Shown here piece after piece: positions 8,596-17,607 of a stretch of 64,000 nt of DNA; the stretch's first letter is position 1, and the number at the start of each line of letters is the position of its first letter. This DNA comes from Xanthomonas euroxanthea. GTDB lineage: Bacteria > Pseudomonadota > Gammaproteobacteria > Xanthomonadales > Xanthomonadaceae. Below the pieces are notes generated by a model. That model worked only from the letters and a program-made list of their open reading frames with translations, was not told the origin of the DNA and did no database searches. The translations under genes and the position numbers were made by a program. The DNA is taken from contig NZ_UIHB01000002.1 in assembly GCF_900476395.1 (NCBI RefSeq), positions 124,001-188,000 on the forward strand. The letters run 5' to 3'.

Positions 8596-10536
8596 ATGTG
8601 TGGATTGGCTGGACTGCTGCTGGCCTCGCCACGCATGCATGGCGAACAACTCGACGCCCTGGTGCGGCCGATGGGGGCCGCCTTGCGTCATCGCGGCCCC
8701 GACGATGCCGGCACCTGGTGCGATGCGCAGGCCGGCGTGGCGCTTGCGCATCAACGCCTGAGCATCCTGGATCTGTCGCCGCTCGGCCATCAGCCGATGC
8801 GCTCGGCCGATGGCCGTTATGTGCTGGCCTACAACGGCGAGATCTACAACTTCGCGCAGTTGCGCGCGGCCCTGTCCGCGCTCGGGCACCGTTTCCGTGG
8901 TCATTCCGATACCGAAGTGCTGTTGGCGGCGGTGGTGGAGTGGGGGCTGGACGACACCCTGACCCGCTGCAACGGCATGTTCGCGCTGGCGCTGTGGGAC
9001 GAGCGCGACAACTGCCTGTCTCTGGCCCGCGACCGCGTCGGCAAGAAGCCGCTGTACTACGGCTGGGCCGGCGACACGCTGGTGTTCGGTTCCGAACTCA
9101 AGGCGCTGTGGCAGCACCCGGAGTTCGATAACGGCGTCGATCGCAATGCGCTGACCCTGCTGCTGCGGCTGGGCTACATCCCGGCGCCGGCCTGCATCCA
9201 CGAGCGGACCTTCAAGTTGATGCCCGGGCGCGTGCTGCGGCTGGACGCGCAGATGGTGGCGGCCGGCGCGGCGGCGCATCGGCCGGACCAGGCGCAGCAG
9301 CCGTTCTGGAACGCGCGCGAAGCGATGCAGCGCGCACTGGCGGCGCCGTTCACCGGCAGCGATGTGCAGGCCGAGGAACAGCTCGATGCGGTGCTGCGCG
9401 ATGCGGTGGCGCTGCGCATGGTGGCCGACGTGCCGGTGGGCGTGTTCCTGTCCGGCGGCACCGATTCGTCGATCGTCACCGCGATGATGCAGGCGCAGAG
9501 CACCCAGCCGGTGCACACCTTCAGCATCGGCTTCGAAGGCTCGCATCACGACGAGGCGCCGCTGGCGCGCGAGGTGGCCACGCATCTGCACACCGACCAC
9601 ACCGAGCTGTACGTCAGCGGCGCCGATGCGCTGGCGGTGGTGCCGACCCTGCCGGACATGTTCGACGAGCCTTTCGCCGATGCCTCGCAGGTGCCGACCG
9701 CGCTGGTCGCACGGCTGGCGCGTGGCGGGGTGACGGTGGCGCTGTCCGGCGATGGTGGCGACGAGTTGTTCTTCGGCTACGGCCGTTACCAGCGTGCGCT
9801 GCGCAACTGGCGCATGCATGGGCTGGTGCCGGGGCCGCTACGGCGGCTGATGGCGCTGGCGGCACGCCGCAACGGCGAGTCCTCGCGCACCGGTGGCCTG
9901 GCCGCGCTGGTGGCCGAGGCGGGCGCACGCGGCATCGGCGACATCTACCGCAACCGCATTTCGCGCTGGCGCGATCCGGCCGCGGTGGTGCTGGGCGCGA
10001 CCGAGCCCGACAGTTTCTACAGCCTGGCCGACCCGCTGCACGGCTCCGGTACCCCGGCCGACGCGATGATGCTGGCCGACTTTGCCGCCTATCTGCCTGA
10101 CGACCTGCTGTGCAAGGTGGACCGCACCACCATGGCGGTGGGGCTGGAAGCGCGCGCGCCGTTGCTGGACTGGCGCGTGGCCGAGTTCGCCTGGTCGCTG
10201 CCGCTGTCGCTGAAGTACCGCGACGGGGTGAGCAAGTACCTGCTCAAGCGCGTGCTGTGCCGCTATCTGCCCGAGCCGATGGTCTACCGCGGCAAGCGCG
10301 GCTTCGGCGCGCCGGTGAGCGCCTGGCTGCGCGGGGATCTGCATGGCTGGGCCGACGATCTGCTGGCGCACGCCACGCTGGAGCGCGACGGCGTGTTCGC
10401 CGCCGACACCGTGGCCGGGCTATGGCGCGACTTCAATGGCGGCGAGCGCAAATGGCATACCCATCTGTGGACGGTGCTGATGTTTCAGGCCTGGCAGGCG
10501 CACTGGCGCACGCAACGCGCCGCAATCGGCCGCTGA
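8596..10536 (+). CDS. asnB: Asparagine synthase (glutamine-hydrolysing)
   Basis: 646 aa. Cys2 is the N-terminal glutaminase nucleophile (MCGLAG), with RHRGPDD, YNGEIYN and GHSDTE of the class II amidotransferase domain (about 1-200). The synthetase domain has the PP-loop SGGTDSS (residues 286-292), which activates aspartate as beta-aspartyl-AMP. The length and the insert between domains fit the longer AsnB branch, whose members often modify sugars or peptides as well as free aspartate, so the exact product is not certain. It follows the GST gene closely. Confidence 0.9.
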   Translation: MCGLAGLLLASPRMHGEQLDALVRPMGAALRHRGPDDAGTWCDAQAGVALAHQRLSILDLSPLGHQPMRSADGRYVLAYNGEIYNFAQLRAALSALGHRFRGHSDTEVLLAAVVEWGLDDTLTRCNGMFALALWDERDNCLSLARDRVGKKPLYYGWAGDTLVFGSELKALWQHPEFDNGVDRNALTLLLRLGYIPAPACIHERTFKLMPGRVLRLDAQMVAAGAAAHRPDQAQQPFWNAREAMQRALAAPFTGSDVQAEEQLDAVLRDAVALRMVADVPVGVFLSGGTDSSIVTAMMQAQSTQPVHTFSIGFEGSHHDEAPLAREVATHLHTDHTELYVSGADALAVVPTLPDMFDEPFADASQVPTALVARLARGGVTVALSGDGGDELFFGYGRYQRALRNWRMHGLVPGPLRRLMALAARRNGESSRTGGLAALVAEAGARGIGDIYRNRISRWRDPAAVVLGATEPDSFYSLADPLHGSGTPADAMMLADFAAYLPDDLLCKVDRTTMAVGLEARAPLLDWRVAEFAWSLPLSLKYRDGVSKYLLKRVLCRYLPEPMVYRGKRGFGAPVSAWLRGDLHGWADDLLAHATLERDGVFAADTVAGLWRDFNGGERKWHTHLWTVLMFQAWQAHWRTQRAAIGR

Positions 10537-10610
10537 GGCGGCCGCGCTTCACCGGGTATGAGCGCCAGGCTGACTAAAGTCGGGCGCTGATTCCCCAATG
10601 GAGCGTTCCC

Positions 10611-11165
10611 ATGAGCAAGATCACCATCGCCGTGCTGGTCGGCAGCCTGCGTGCAGCGTCCTACAACCGCCAGCTGGCGCACGCGCTGGAGCATCTGGCC
10701 GGCGACAAGGCGGTGTTCGAGTACCTGGAAATCGGCGACATCCCGCTGTACAACCAGGACCGCGACGGTGATTTTCCGGCTGAAGGCACGCGGCTGAAGC
10801 AGCAGATCCGGGCGGCGGATGCGGTGCTGTTCGTGACTCCCGAATACAACCGCTCGATTCCCGGCGTACTCAAGAACGCCCTCGATACCGGCTCGCGTCC
10901 CTACGGTGACAGCGCCTTTGCGGGTAAGCCGGCCGCCGTGGTCGGCATCTCGGTCGGGGCGATCGGCACCGCCACCGCGCAGCAGCATCTGCGCAATGTG
11001 TTGTCGTATCTGGACATGCATGTGCTCGGCCAGCCGGAAGTCTTCCTGCAGTACAAGGACGGGCTGTTCGGGGCCGACAACCAGATTGCCAACGCCGACA
11101 GCCGCAAGTTCCTGCAGGGCTTTGTCGACGCCTTCCTGGGCCTGACCGAACAGTTCAAGCGCTGA
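10611..11165 (+). CDS. NADPH-dependent FMN reductase family protein (ChrR/azoreductase-like)
   Basis: 184 aa. This flavodoxin-fold enzyme has the FMN phosphate loop GSLRAASYNR near residue 11 and the isoalloxazine-binding PEYNRSIPGVLKNALD (about residues 78-93). These are hallmarks of the NAD(P)H:quinone/chromate/azo reductase family. It is cytoplasmic and probably acts in quinone or oxidative-stress detoxification. A spacer of about 75 bp separates it from asnB. Physiological substrate cannot be told. Confidence 0.87.
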   Translation: MSKITIAVLVGSLRAASYNRQLAHALEHLAGDKAVFEYLEIGDIPLYNQDRDGDFPAEGTRLKQQIRAADAVLFVTPEYNRSIPGVLKNALDTGSRPYGDSAFAGKPAAVVGISVGAIGTATAQQHLRNVLSYLDMHVLGQPEVFLQYKDGLFGADNQIANADSRKFLQGFVDAFLGLTEQFKR

Positions 11166-11301
11166 GTTGACCACAGCGGTGGTGCGCCTGGAGGCGGCCG
11201 CCGATGGCGGCCGGTGGTGCGGCGAAAACCCAGGCACCGCAGGCGTCTCGGCGGTTGCGACAGCTGCCGCGTAGAACGGTGATGCACCGGCTGTCCACCA
11301 G

Positions 11302-11310
11302 TTATCCACA
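11302..11310 (+). promoter_or_regulatory. Consensus DnaA box upstream of dnaB
   Basis: TTATCCACA, an exact match to the consensus DnaA-binding 9-mer, lies 78 bp before the dnaB start in the 222-bp gap. A partial match (TGTCCACCA) lies immediately upstream. Confidence 0.55.
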
Positions 11311-11387
11311 GAGTTGTGCATGGTCGTCGGCGTCGCCGATGACTATGCTTCCTGCCTCCGTCTCCCTCGTGTCAGGTCTGTTTGTCC

Positions 11388-12815
11388 ATGTCTGCTCGTC
11401 CTGGTTTCCGTTCCAAGCGCAATCGCGATCGCGACGACGATTACGATCGTCCCGAGCCGCGGCTTGACCAGTTGCGGGTGCCGCCGCATTCGGTCGAGGC
11501 CGAGCAGGCCGTGCTCGGCGGGCTGATGCTGGCGCCGGAGGCGTTCGACCGGGTCAACGACCAGCTGACCGACAACGATTTCTACCGCCGCGATCATCGC
11601 CTGATCTACCGCGCGATTCGCGAACTGAACGAAAAGGACCGCCCCTTCGATGCGGTGACCCTGGGCGAGTGGTTCGAATCGCAAGGCAAGCTGGAACAGG
11701 TGGGCGATGGCGCCTACCTGATCGAGCTGGCCAGCACCACGCCCTCGGCAGCCAATATCGCCGCCTACGCGGAGATCGTGCGCGACAAGGCGGTGCTGCG
11801 GCAACTGATCGAAGTGGGTACCACCATCGTCAACGACGGCTTCCAGCCCGAGGGTCGCGAAAGCGTGGAGTTGCTGTCGTCGGCGGAAAAGGCGGTGTTC
11901 AAGATCGCCGAGGCCGGCGCGCGAGGGCGCACCGACTTCGTGGCGATGCCGGGCGCATTGAAGGACGCCTTCGAAGAATTGCGCAGCCGTTTCGAAAACG
12001 GCGGCAACATCACCGGCCTGCCGACCGGCTACAACGATTTCGACGCGATGACCTCCGGCCTGCAGCCGACCGACCTGATCATCCTGGCCGCGCGTCCGGC
12101 GATGGGCAAGACCACCTTTGCGCTGAATATCGCCGAATACGCCGCGATCAAATCCAAGAAGGGCGTGGCGGTGTTCTCGATGGAAATGTCGGCCTCGCAG
12201 CTGGCCATGCGCCTGATCTCGTCCAATGGCCGCATCAATGCGCAGCGGCTGCGTACCGGTGCGCTGGAAGACGAGGACTGGGCGCGGGTGACCGGCGCGA
12301 TCAAGATGCTGAAGGAAACCAAGATCTTCATCGACGACACGCCGGGCGTGTCGCCGGAAGTGCTGCGTTCCAAGTGCCGCCGACTCAAGCGCGAGCACGA
12401 CCTTGGGCTGATCGTCATCGACTACCTGCAGCTGATGTCGGTGCCGGGCAACAGCGAAAACCGTGCGACCGAGATCTCGGAAATCTCGCGTTCGCTCAAG
12501 GGCCTGGCCAAGGAACTCAACGTGCCGGTGATCGCGTTGTCGCAGCTCAACCGCTCGCTGGAAACACGTACCGACAAGCGCCCGGTGATGGCCGACCTGC
12601 GCGAATCCGGCGCGATCGAGCAGGACGCGGATATGATCGTGTTCATCTACCGCGACGACTATTACAACAAGGAAAATTCGCCGGACAAGGGCCTGGCCGA
12701 GATCATCATCGGCAAGCACCGCGGCGGACCGACCGGTTCGTGCAAGCTCAAGTTCTTCGGCGAATACACCCGTTTCGACAATCTGGCCCACGACTCGGTA
12801 GGCAGTTTCGAGTAA
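11388..12815 (+). CDS. dnaB: Replicative DNA helicase DnaB
   Basis: 475 aa. The hexameric 5'-3' helicase unwinds DNA at the replication fork. The N-terminal domain follows an Arg/Asp-rich lead (residues 8-26) and contains VPPHSVEAEQAVLGG. The RecA-like domain has Walker A ARPAMGKTT (235-243), the SMEMSASQLAMRL segment, Walker B LIVIDYLQLM and the arginine-rich QLNRSLETR. No intein or frameshift is seen. The ATG at 11388 was chosen; an in-frame TTG lies two codons earlier. A DnaA box lies upstream. Confidence 0.95.
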   Translation: MSARPGFRSKRNRDRDDDYDRPEPRLDQLRVPPHSVEAEQAVLGGLMLAPEAFDRVNDQLTDNDFYRRDHRLIYRAIRELNEKDRPFDAVTLGEWFESQGKLEQVGDGAYLIELASTTPSAANIAAYAEIVRDKAVLRQLIEVGTTIVNDGFQPEGRESVELLSSAEKAVFKIAEAGARGRTDFVAMPGALKDAFEELRSRFENGGNITGLPTGYNDFDAMTSGLQPTDLIILAARPAMGKTTFALNIAEYAAIKSKKGVAVFSMEMSASQLAMRLISSNGRINAQRLRTGALEDEDWARVTGAIKMLKETKIFIDDTPGVSPEVLRSKCRRLKREHDLGLIVIDYLQLMSVPGNSENRATEISEISRSLKGLAKELNVPVIALSQLNRSLETRTDKRPVMADLRESGAIEQDADMIVFIYRDDYYNKENSPDKGLAEIIIGKHRGGPTGSCKLKFFGEYTRFDNLAHDSVGSFE

Positions 12816-12917
12816 GCGTCCCGCGTGGTGCCGGGCGGCAATCCGTCGCTGCGGCATCGCGCCATCGTTGCAGCGGCTGGCTTATCCTGCGCGCCTCATC
12901 GTCGCTGCCGAGCTTGT

Positions 12918-14336
12918 ATGTCATACGCCATCGTCTGGTTCCGTCGCGATCTGCGCCTGGAAGACAACCCGGCCTTGCAGGCTGCGCTGGATGCGGGGCA
13001 CCAGCCGATTCCGCTGTATATCGATGCGCCGCACGAAGAAGGCGAGTGGACACCGGGCGCGGCCTCGCGGAGCTGGCGGCATCGCTCGCTTGCGGCACTG
13101 GATGCGGCCTTGCGCGCGCTGGGCAGCGGCCTGGTCATTCGTGCCGGTGACAGCGCGCAGGTACTGGATGAGGTGATCGCGCAGACCAAGGCGGTGGCGG
13201 TGTACTGGAACCGCAAGTACGAGCCGGCCACACAGCCGCGCGATGCGCAGATCAAGCGCAGCTTGTGTGAGCGCGGGATCGAGGTGCACAGCTGCAACTC
13301 CGCACTGCTGTTCGAACCCTGGCAGTTGGCGACGCAGCAGGGCGGCCCGTATAAGGTGTTCACCCCGTTCTGGCGCAACGCACTCACGCAGCTGCAATTG
13401 CCTGCTGCCGCGCCGGCACCGCGCAGCCTGCCGCCGTTGCCGGCGCAAGTGAAGACTGTGGCGGTGGAGACGCTCGGGTTGCTGCCGACGCTGGACTGGG
13501 ACCGGGGCTTCTGGGACCACTGGCAGCCCGGCGAGGCCGGCGCGCACGAGATGCTGGAGATCTTCATCGACGGTGCGCTGTCCGGCTACCGCGAAAACCG
13601 CGACCGGCCCGATCGGGTTGGCACCTCGCAGCTGTCGCCGCATCTGCACTTCGGCGAGATCGCGCCGTGGCGGATCGCCAGCACGCTGGAAGCCAATCGC
13701 AACGCACGCAACGCGGCGGAGATCGACGGCTATATCCGCCAATTGGGCTGGCGCGATTTTGCGTATCACCTGCTGCACCATTTTCCCGATACCACCAACC
13801 AGAATCTCAACCCGCGCTTCGAAGGCTTCGACTGGGCCAAGGTGGACCCGGTCGCGTTGCAGGCCTGGCAGCGCGGCCGCACCGGGATTCCGATCGTCGA
13901 TGCCGGCATGCGCCAGCTCTGGCACACCGGCTGGATGCACAACCGCGTGCGCATGATCGTGGCGAGCCTGTTGTGCAAGCATCTGCGCGTGCACTGGATC
14001 GAAGGCGCGCGCTGGTTCTGGGACACGCTGGTGGATGCGGACCTGGCCAACAACACGATGGGCTGGCAATGGGTCGCCGGTACCGGCGCCGATGCAGCGC
14101 CGTATTTCCGCGTGTTCAACCCGGTCACGCAGGCGGAGAAGTTCGATCCGCAGGCGGCCTACATCACGCGCTGGATACCGGAACTCGGCAAGCTTGCGGT
14201 GAAGGAACGCTTCGCGCCGTGGCTGCATCCGTTGTCCTTGGCGCGTCTGGCACCGGAGTACCCGCGTACGCCGGTCATCGGTCTGGCCGAGGGCCGCGAC
14301 GCGGCGTTGGCGGCCTATGCGAAAACGCGCGGATAA
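12918..14336 (+). CDS. phrB: Deoxyribodipyrimidine photolyase
   Basis: 472 aa, typical of class I CPD photolyases. It uses blue light to reverse cyclobutane pyrimidine dimers. The N-terminal Rossmann domain (YAIVWFRRDLRLEDNPAL) binds the antenna pigment. The C-terminal FAD domain has the substrate/FAD region WHTGWMHNRVRM (near residue 335) followed by WFWDTLVDADLANNTMGWQW and the closing PYFRVFNP. The start at 12918 matches family N-termini. It is a single gene about 100 bp after dnaB. Confidence 0.92.
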   Translation: MSYAIVWFRRDLRLEDNPALQAALDAGHQPIPLYIDAPHEEGEWTPGAASRSWRHRSLAALDAALRALGSGLVIRAGDSAQVLDEVIAQTKAVAVYWNRKYEPATQPRDAQIKRSLCERGIEVHSCNSALLFEPWQLATQQGGPYKVFTPFWRNALTQLQLPAAAPAPRSLPPLPAQVKTVAVETLGLLPTLDWDRGFWDHWQPGEAGAHEMLEIFIDGALSGYRENRDRPDRVGTSQLSPHLHFGEIAPWRIASTLEANRNARNAAEIDGYIRQLGWRDFAYHLLHHFPDTTNQNLNPRFEGFDWAKVDPVALQAWQRGRTGIPIVDAGMRQLWHTGWMHNRVRMIVASLLCKHLRVHWIEGARWFWDTLVDADLANNTMGWQWVAGTGADAAPYFRVFNPVTQAEKFDPQAAYITRWIPELGKLAVKERFAPWLHPLSLARLAPEYPRTPVIGLAEGRDAALAAYAKTRG

Positions 14337-14628
14337 GCACGCGCGCCAGCGCGAAGGCCAACGGTGCTGCGTACTCACCTGAGACCCAAGCTCCGCGCGT
14401 TTCTTTTGCAGGGCTGAACCGTCGCATGCTTGCGCTGCGTCGCTTGCGTGGCACGCGCACGAAGACGATGCAGATATGTAAGGCGCAGTTCGAACGGAAA
14501 ACGTTTTCCTGAATGCAGCACTAGCCAGATGCAGCCGGCGGTCGGTTTCATCATGCGCCAGTCGCGTTGGCCTGTTTATCCTCGCCGACACGATTGAGTG
14601 CCGGATGGTCCGGCCACAGGAGAACACC

Positions 14629-15354
14629 ATGTCCCCAGCAGCCACCAAGAGCCTTGCCGTTGCCCTGGCCAGCGCCATCGCGTTGTCCGCCTGCGCCACC
14701 GGCGGCTCGTATGTGCAGCGCGACCAGTACGGCGAGCAGACGCAACAGCAGAATCGCACCGGCCGCAACGCGCTGATCGGTACTGCGATCGGTGTAGCCG
14801 CTGGTCTGCTGACCGGCGACAGCGCCACCGAGCGTCGTCAGCATGCGATGGTGGGTGCCGGCATCGGCGCGCTCAGCGGCGCGGCGGTTGGCCAGTACCA
14901 GGATCGCCAGGAGCGCGCGCTGCGTGAGCGCACCGCCAACACCGGTATCGAAGTGCAGCGCCAGGGCGACAACATCACCCTGAACCTGCCCGACGGCATC
15001 ACCTTCGACTTCGGCAAGTCTGCGTTGAAGCCGCAGTTCTACAGCGCGCTCAATGGCGTGGCCTCCACGCTGCGCGAATACAACCAGACCATGGTGGAAG
15101 TGGTCGGTCATACCGACAGCGTGGGCAGCGACGCGGTCAATCAGCGTCTGTCCGAAGAACGCGCCGGCGCGGTCGCGCAGTACCTGACCGCACAGGGCGT
15201 GCAGCGCGAGCGGATGGAAACCATGGGTGCCGGCAAGCGCTACCCGATTGCCGACAACAGCACCGATGCCGGCCGCGCGCAGAACCGCCGCGTCGAAATC
15301 CGCCTGATTCCGCTGCGCTCCGAAGGTGCCGGAAACAACACCGGCATGCGTTGA
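14629..15354 (+). CDS. OmpA-family peptidoglycan-binding lipoprotein with glycine zipper
   Basis: 241 aa. AGGAG lies 7 nt before the ATG at 14629. Signal peptide and lipobox (LSAC) come first. A glycine-zipper segment follows (IGTAIGVAAGLLTGD and VGAGIGALSGAAVGQ). The C-terminal OmpA domain (about residues 120-230) has the peptidoglycan-binding pattern HTDSVGSDAVNQRLSEERA and NRRVEI. It resembles the YiaD/OmpA-like lipoproteins that link outer membrane and cell wall. A terminator follows at 15407. Confidence 0.88.
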   Translation: MSPAATKSLAVALASAIALSACATGGSYVQRDQYGEQTQQQNRTGRNALIGTAIGVAAGLLTGDSATERRQHAMVGAGIGALSGAAVGQYQDRQERALRERTANTGIEVQRQGDNITLNLPDGITFDFGKSALKPQFYSALNGVASTLREYNQTMVEVVGHTDSVGSDAVNQRLSEERAGAVAQYLTAQGVQRERMETMGAGKRYPIADNSTDAGRAQNRRVEIRLIPLRSEGAGNNTGMR

Positions 15355-15406
15355 GTGTGCCGCACTGAATCGTGACGAGTCGATTGACGAGCCGCGATGA
15401 GTAAAC

Positions 15407-15437
15407 AAGACGGGCCGCGCAAGCGGCCTGTTTTTTT
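15407..15437 (+). terminator. Rho-independent terminator of the OmpA-like gene
   Basis: A perfect GGCCGC / GCGGCC stem with GCAA loop extends outward through A-U and G-U pairs. It runs into TGTTTTTTT. Confidence 0.85.
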
Positions 15438-15720
15438 GCGCTGCGAATTTTTTTGATCAAGCGCGACGCGTCAGTCTCTTGAGTGCTGTTTTGGCGGGTG
15501 CGGTTCCATTGCGGTTGCGGGAGCCATGGGGCGGAATGGATCCTTCCATGGATGGATTTACGGCGTGCAGGGAGAAGGGAGGGGGAGAGCATCGCGACCT
15601 AGATCAACCGGCTTGAACATTCCATCACCGCAGAAGTTCGGGTTTTGGTCGCCTTTGTGGTGATTGGATGGTGTGGATGCGTCGGGTGCGAAGCTGCCGA
15701 TCTGCGGGTCTTCTGCAGGG
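15438..15720. other. Gene-free intergenic stretch with a decayed repeat copy
   Basis: No open frame here looks coding. Bases 15510-15580 contain TGCGGTTGCGGGAGCCATGG and CCATGGATGGATTTACGGCG. They resemble the flanks of the palindromic element at 16029-16135 (CCATGGACGGATTCACGGCG), so this looks like an older, degraded copy. Confidence 0.45.
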
Positions 15721-15824
15721 CCCTTGCCCGCCCACCATCGCAGGACACGCCGCAAGTACGTCCGTGTAGGCTCTGGCGCGGCATCCATGCCGCTCAAGGT
15801 CCCGCGACGGTGGGCGGGCAAGGA
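15721..15824. repeat. Long inverted repeat in intergenic DNA
   Basis: The arms at 15721-15746 and 15799-15824 are complementary at 23 of 26 positions (core GGTGGGCGGGCAAGG), with a 52-bp loop. The loop holds a near-palindrome around GCATCCATGC. The structure is compatible with a MITE-like or REP-like element or a stable RNA hairpin. Confidence 0.6.
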
Positions 15825-16028
15825 CCTGTCGGGATGGTCGGTGTGCGTGGTTGCAAGCAGGGCACGAGGTGCGCTGAGCGGATCACTCTGGGTCCCATCA
15901 GCTTTTTATCGCCTTCCCATCGCAAACGGGGCGGCCGACAGGCTTTCAACACGTGACCTGCAAACTTCTCACCTGTCTGGCGCAAGCCGAGCGACATGCC
16001 TTCGAGAAGGCAGCCGACCAACTCTCTG

Positions 16029-16135
16029 GTGCGGTGTCCTTGCCGGTTGCGGGCTCCTCGGCGGCATGGATGCCGCCGAGGAGCCTCCATGGACGGATTC
16101 ACGGCGTGTCCCGCAAGCGGTGAGGGCACCGCGCA
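16029..16135. repeat. Nested palindromic repeat element
   Basis: The core is a perfect palindrome of two 16-base arms around GG at 16052-16085 (ggctcctcggcggcat and its complement). Outer arms (16029-16050 and 16111-16135) pair imperfectly. No transposase is present. Its resemblance to the decayed copy at 15510-15580 suggests a dispersed intergenic family. Confidence 0.6.
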
Positions 16136-16176
16136 CTCGACCAACTGGTCTTTTGACTTGCAGTTAGACGCTATCG

Positions 16177-16392
16177 CTAGGCGTTGACCAACGCAGCTTC
16201 GGATCTCCAGACCACGCTAAAGCTCGCGCGTTCGGTCGCTTCAAGATTGCATCGGTCGACAGCGGTGATTCGCCATGACAAAAAGTACCAGCCTGATGGC
16301 ACAGACACTCCTGCAACGATTCGGGATTCGAGATTAGCAGCCAGGACGTTTTCGCTTGTACGGGTAACGTCTCCCCATCGCCCTTGGGGCAC
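16177..16392 (-). other. Doubtful 71-codon ORF in a probable dispersed-repeat relic
   Basis: The frame starts MPQGRWGDVTRTSENVLAAN and ends VVWRSEAALVNA. No ribosome site or domain is seen, and base composition is less GC-rich than in neighbouring genes. I recall similar short frames recurring in Xanthomonas intergenic DNA, which would make this a repeat rather than a gene. That is unverified here. Confidence 0.25.
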
Positions 16393-16443
16393 CTTGTCCC
16401 GAGGGGGCGAGGGTGCTCCGTTAGGCGACTATTCGAGTGCTGA

Positions 16444-17478
16444 CTACGCCGTGACGTTTTCCAGGATGCGCTTGCCTTCTGCACGCAATTGCGCGTCTGC
16501 GCCGACTTCGATCTTCGCATCGTTGTCGGCCTTCTGTGCCGCCAGACGCGCAGGGCACTGCGCCATCATGTAATCCGCATCGAAGTTCATCCGCGTCACC
16601 AGGAAGTCCACGAAGGCGCGCACTTTCGGCGAGACCAGACGGCCGCCGGCGAACACCGCGTTGAAGTCCACCTCCGGCCCGGTCCAACCCGCAAGCACCC
16701 GGCGGACCAGACCCGATTGCACGAATGGCTTGGCCATCACGTCGCCGGTCAGCAGCAAGCCTTCGCCGCATAGCACCGCGCCATTGAGCGCAGCCGGATC
16801 GTTGGCAACCATCAACGGATTGACCGGGAAATCGCGCACATCGCTGCCGTCGCTGAGCGACCAGAAAAAGCGGTTGTTGTGCACGTTGCGGTTCTTGCGC
16901 AGCGCCAGCGTGCGATGGAACTGCAGCTCGTCCGGATGCAACGGCTCGCCATAGCGCTCGATGTAGGACGGGCTGGCGAACACCTGCGTGCGCAGGCTGC
17001 CGAGCTTGCGCGCGACCAGATTGGAATCGGGCAGGGCGCCGACGCGCAATGCCAGATCGGCTTCGCCGCCGATCAGGTCCAGCTTCTCGTTGCCCAGATG
17101 CATGTCCAGCTGGATTTCCGGGTACTGCGCATGGAACTCGCCCAGCAATGGTGCGATCCAGGTGATGCCCAGCGAGTAGGGCACGGTGAAACGCAGCCAG
17201 CCGCGCGGGCCGGACTGCAATTGCCCGACGGCGCTCTCGGCCTCTTCCAGTTCGCGCGCGATGCGCTGGCAGTGTTCGTGGTACACCGAGCCGGCTTCGG
17301 TCAGGCCGATGCGGCGGGTGGTCCGGTGCAGCAGGCGGGCACCCAGGCGGGTTTCCAGCTCCTGCACCTTGCGGCTGACGGTGGTCTTGGGCAGGCCAAG
17401 CGCGTTGGCTGCCGCGATGAAGCTGCCTTGTTCGACCACCTTGACGAAGATCAGGGTGTCGTTGAGATCGTGAGTCAT
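16444..17478 (-). CDS. LysR-type regulator of the adjacent efflux operon (SmeRv-like)
   Basis: 344 aa, longer than the usual 300 or so because of a C-terminal tail. The N-terminal winged helix-turn-helix (FVKVVEQGSFIAAANALGLPKTTVSRKVQELE) is followed by a co-inducer-binding domain. It is divergent from the RND efflux operon, with about 130-350 bp between the starts. This is the position of SmeRv next to smeU1VWU2X in Stenotrophomonas and of MexT beside mexEF-oprN. By analogy it should control the pump operon and itself. The gap contains A/T-rich sequence (17520-17560) where LysR T-N11-A sites could lie; none is clear-cut. Confidence 0.85.
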   Translation of the reverse strand: MTHDLNDTLIFVKVVEQGSFIAAANALGLPKTTVSRKVQELETRLGARLLHRTTRRIGLTEAGSVYHEHCQRIARELEEAESAVGQLQSGPRGWLRFTVPYSLGITWIAPLLGEFHAQYPEIQLDMHLGNEKLDLIGGEADLALRVGALPDSNLVARKLGSLRTQVFASPSYIERYGEPLHPDELQFHRTLALRKNRNVHNNRFFWSLSDGSDVRDFPVNPLMVANDPAALNGAVLCGEGLLLTGDVMAKPFVQSGLVRRVLAGWTGPEVDFNAVFAGGRLVSPKVRAFVDFLVTRMNFDADYMMAQCPARLAAQKADNDAKIEVGADAQLRAEGKRILENVTA

Positions 17479-17607
17479 GGGACTGCCTTCCGGGGGTCAG
17501 GAGGGATTAGACCGCTTACGGGACGATTATTCCCCTAAATCCGGACTAATCAAGTGCTGGTTTGAGGCCTAACTTATGCGCCATCCCCTCCATCCAGGAG
17601 CACGGCC

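Noticed and set aside
15645-16573. Several short plus- and minus-strand frames in the gene-free kilobase
   Set aside because: None has a ribosome site or domain, and they overlap palindromic repeats that create open frames by composition.
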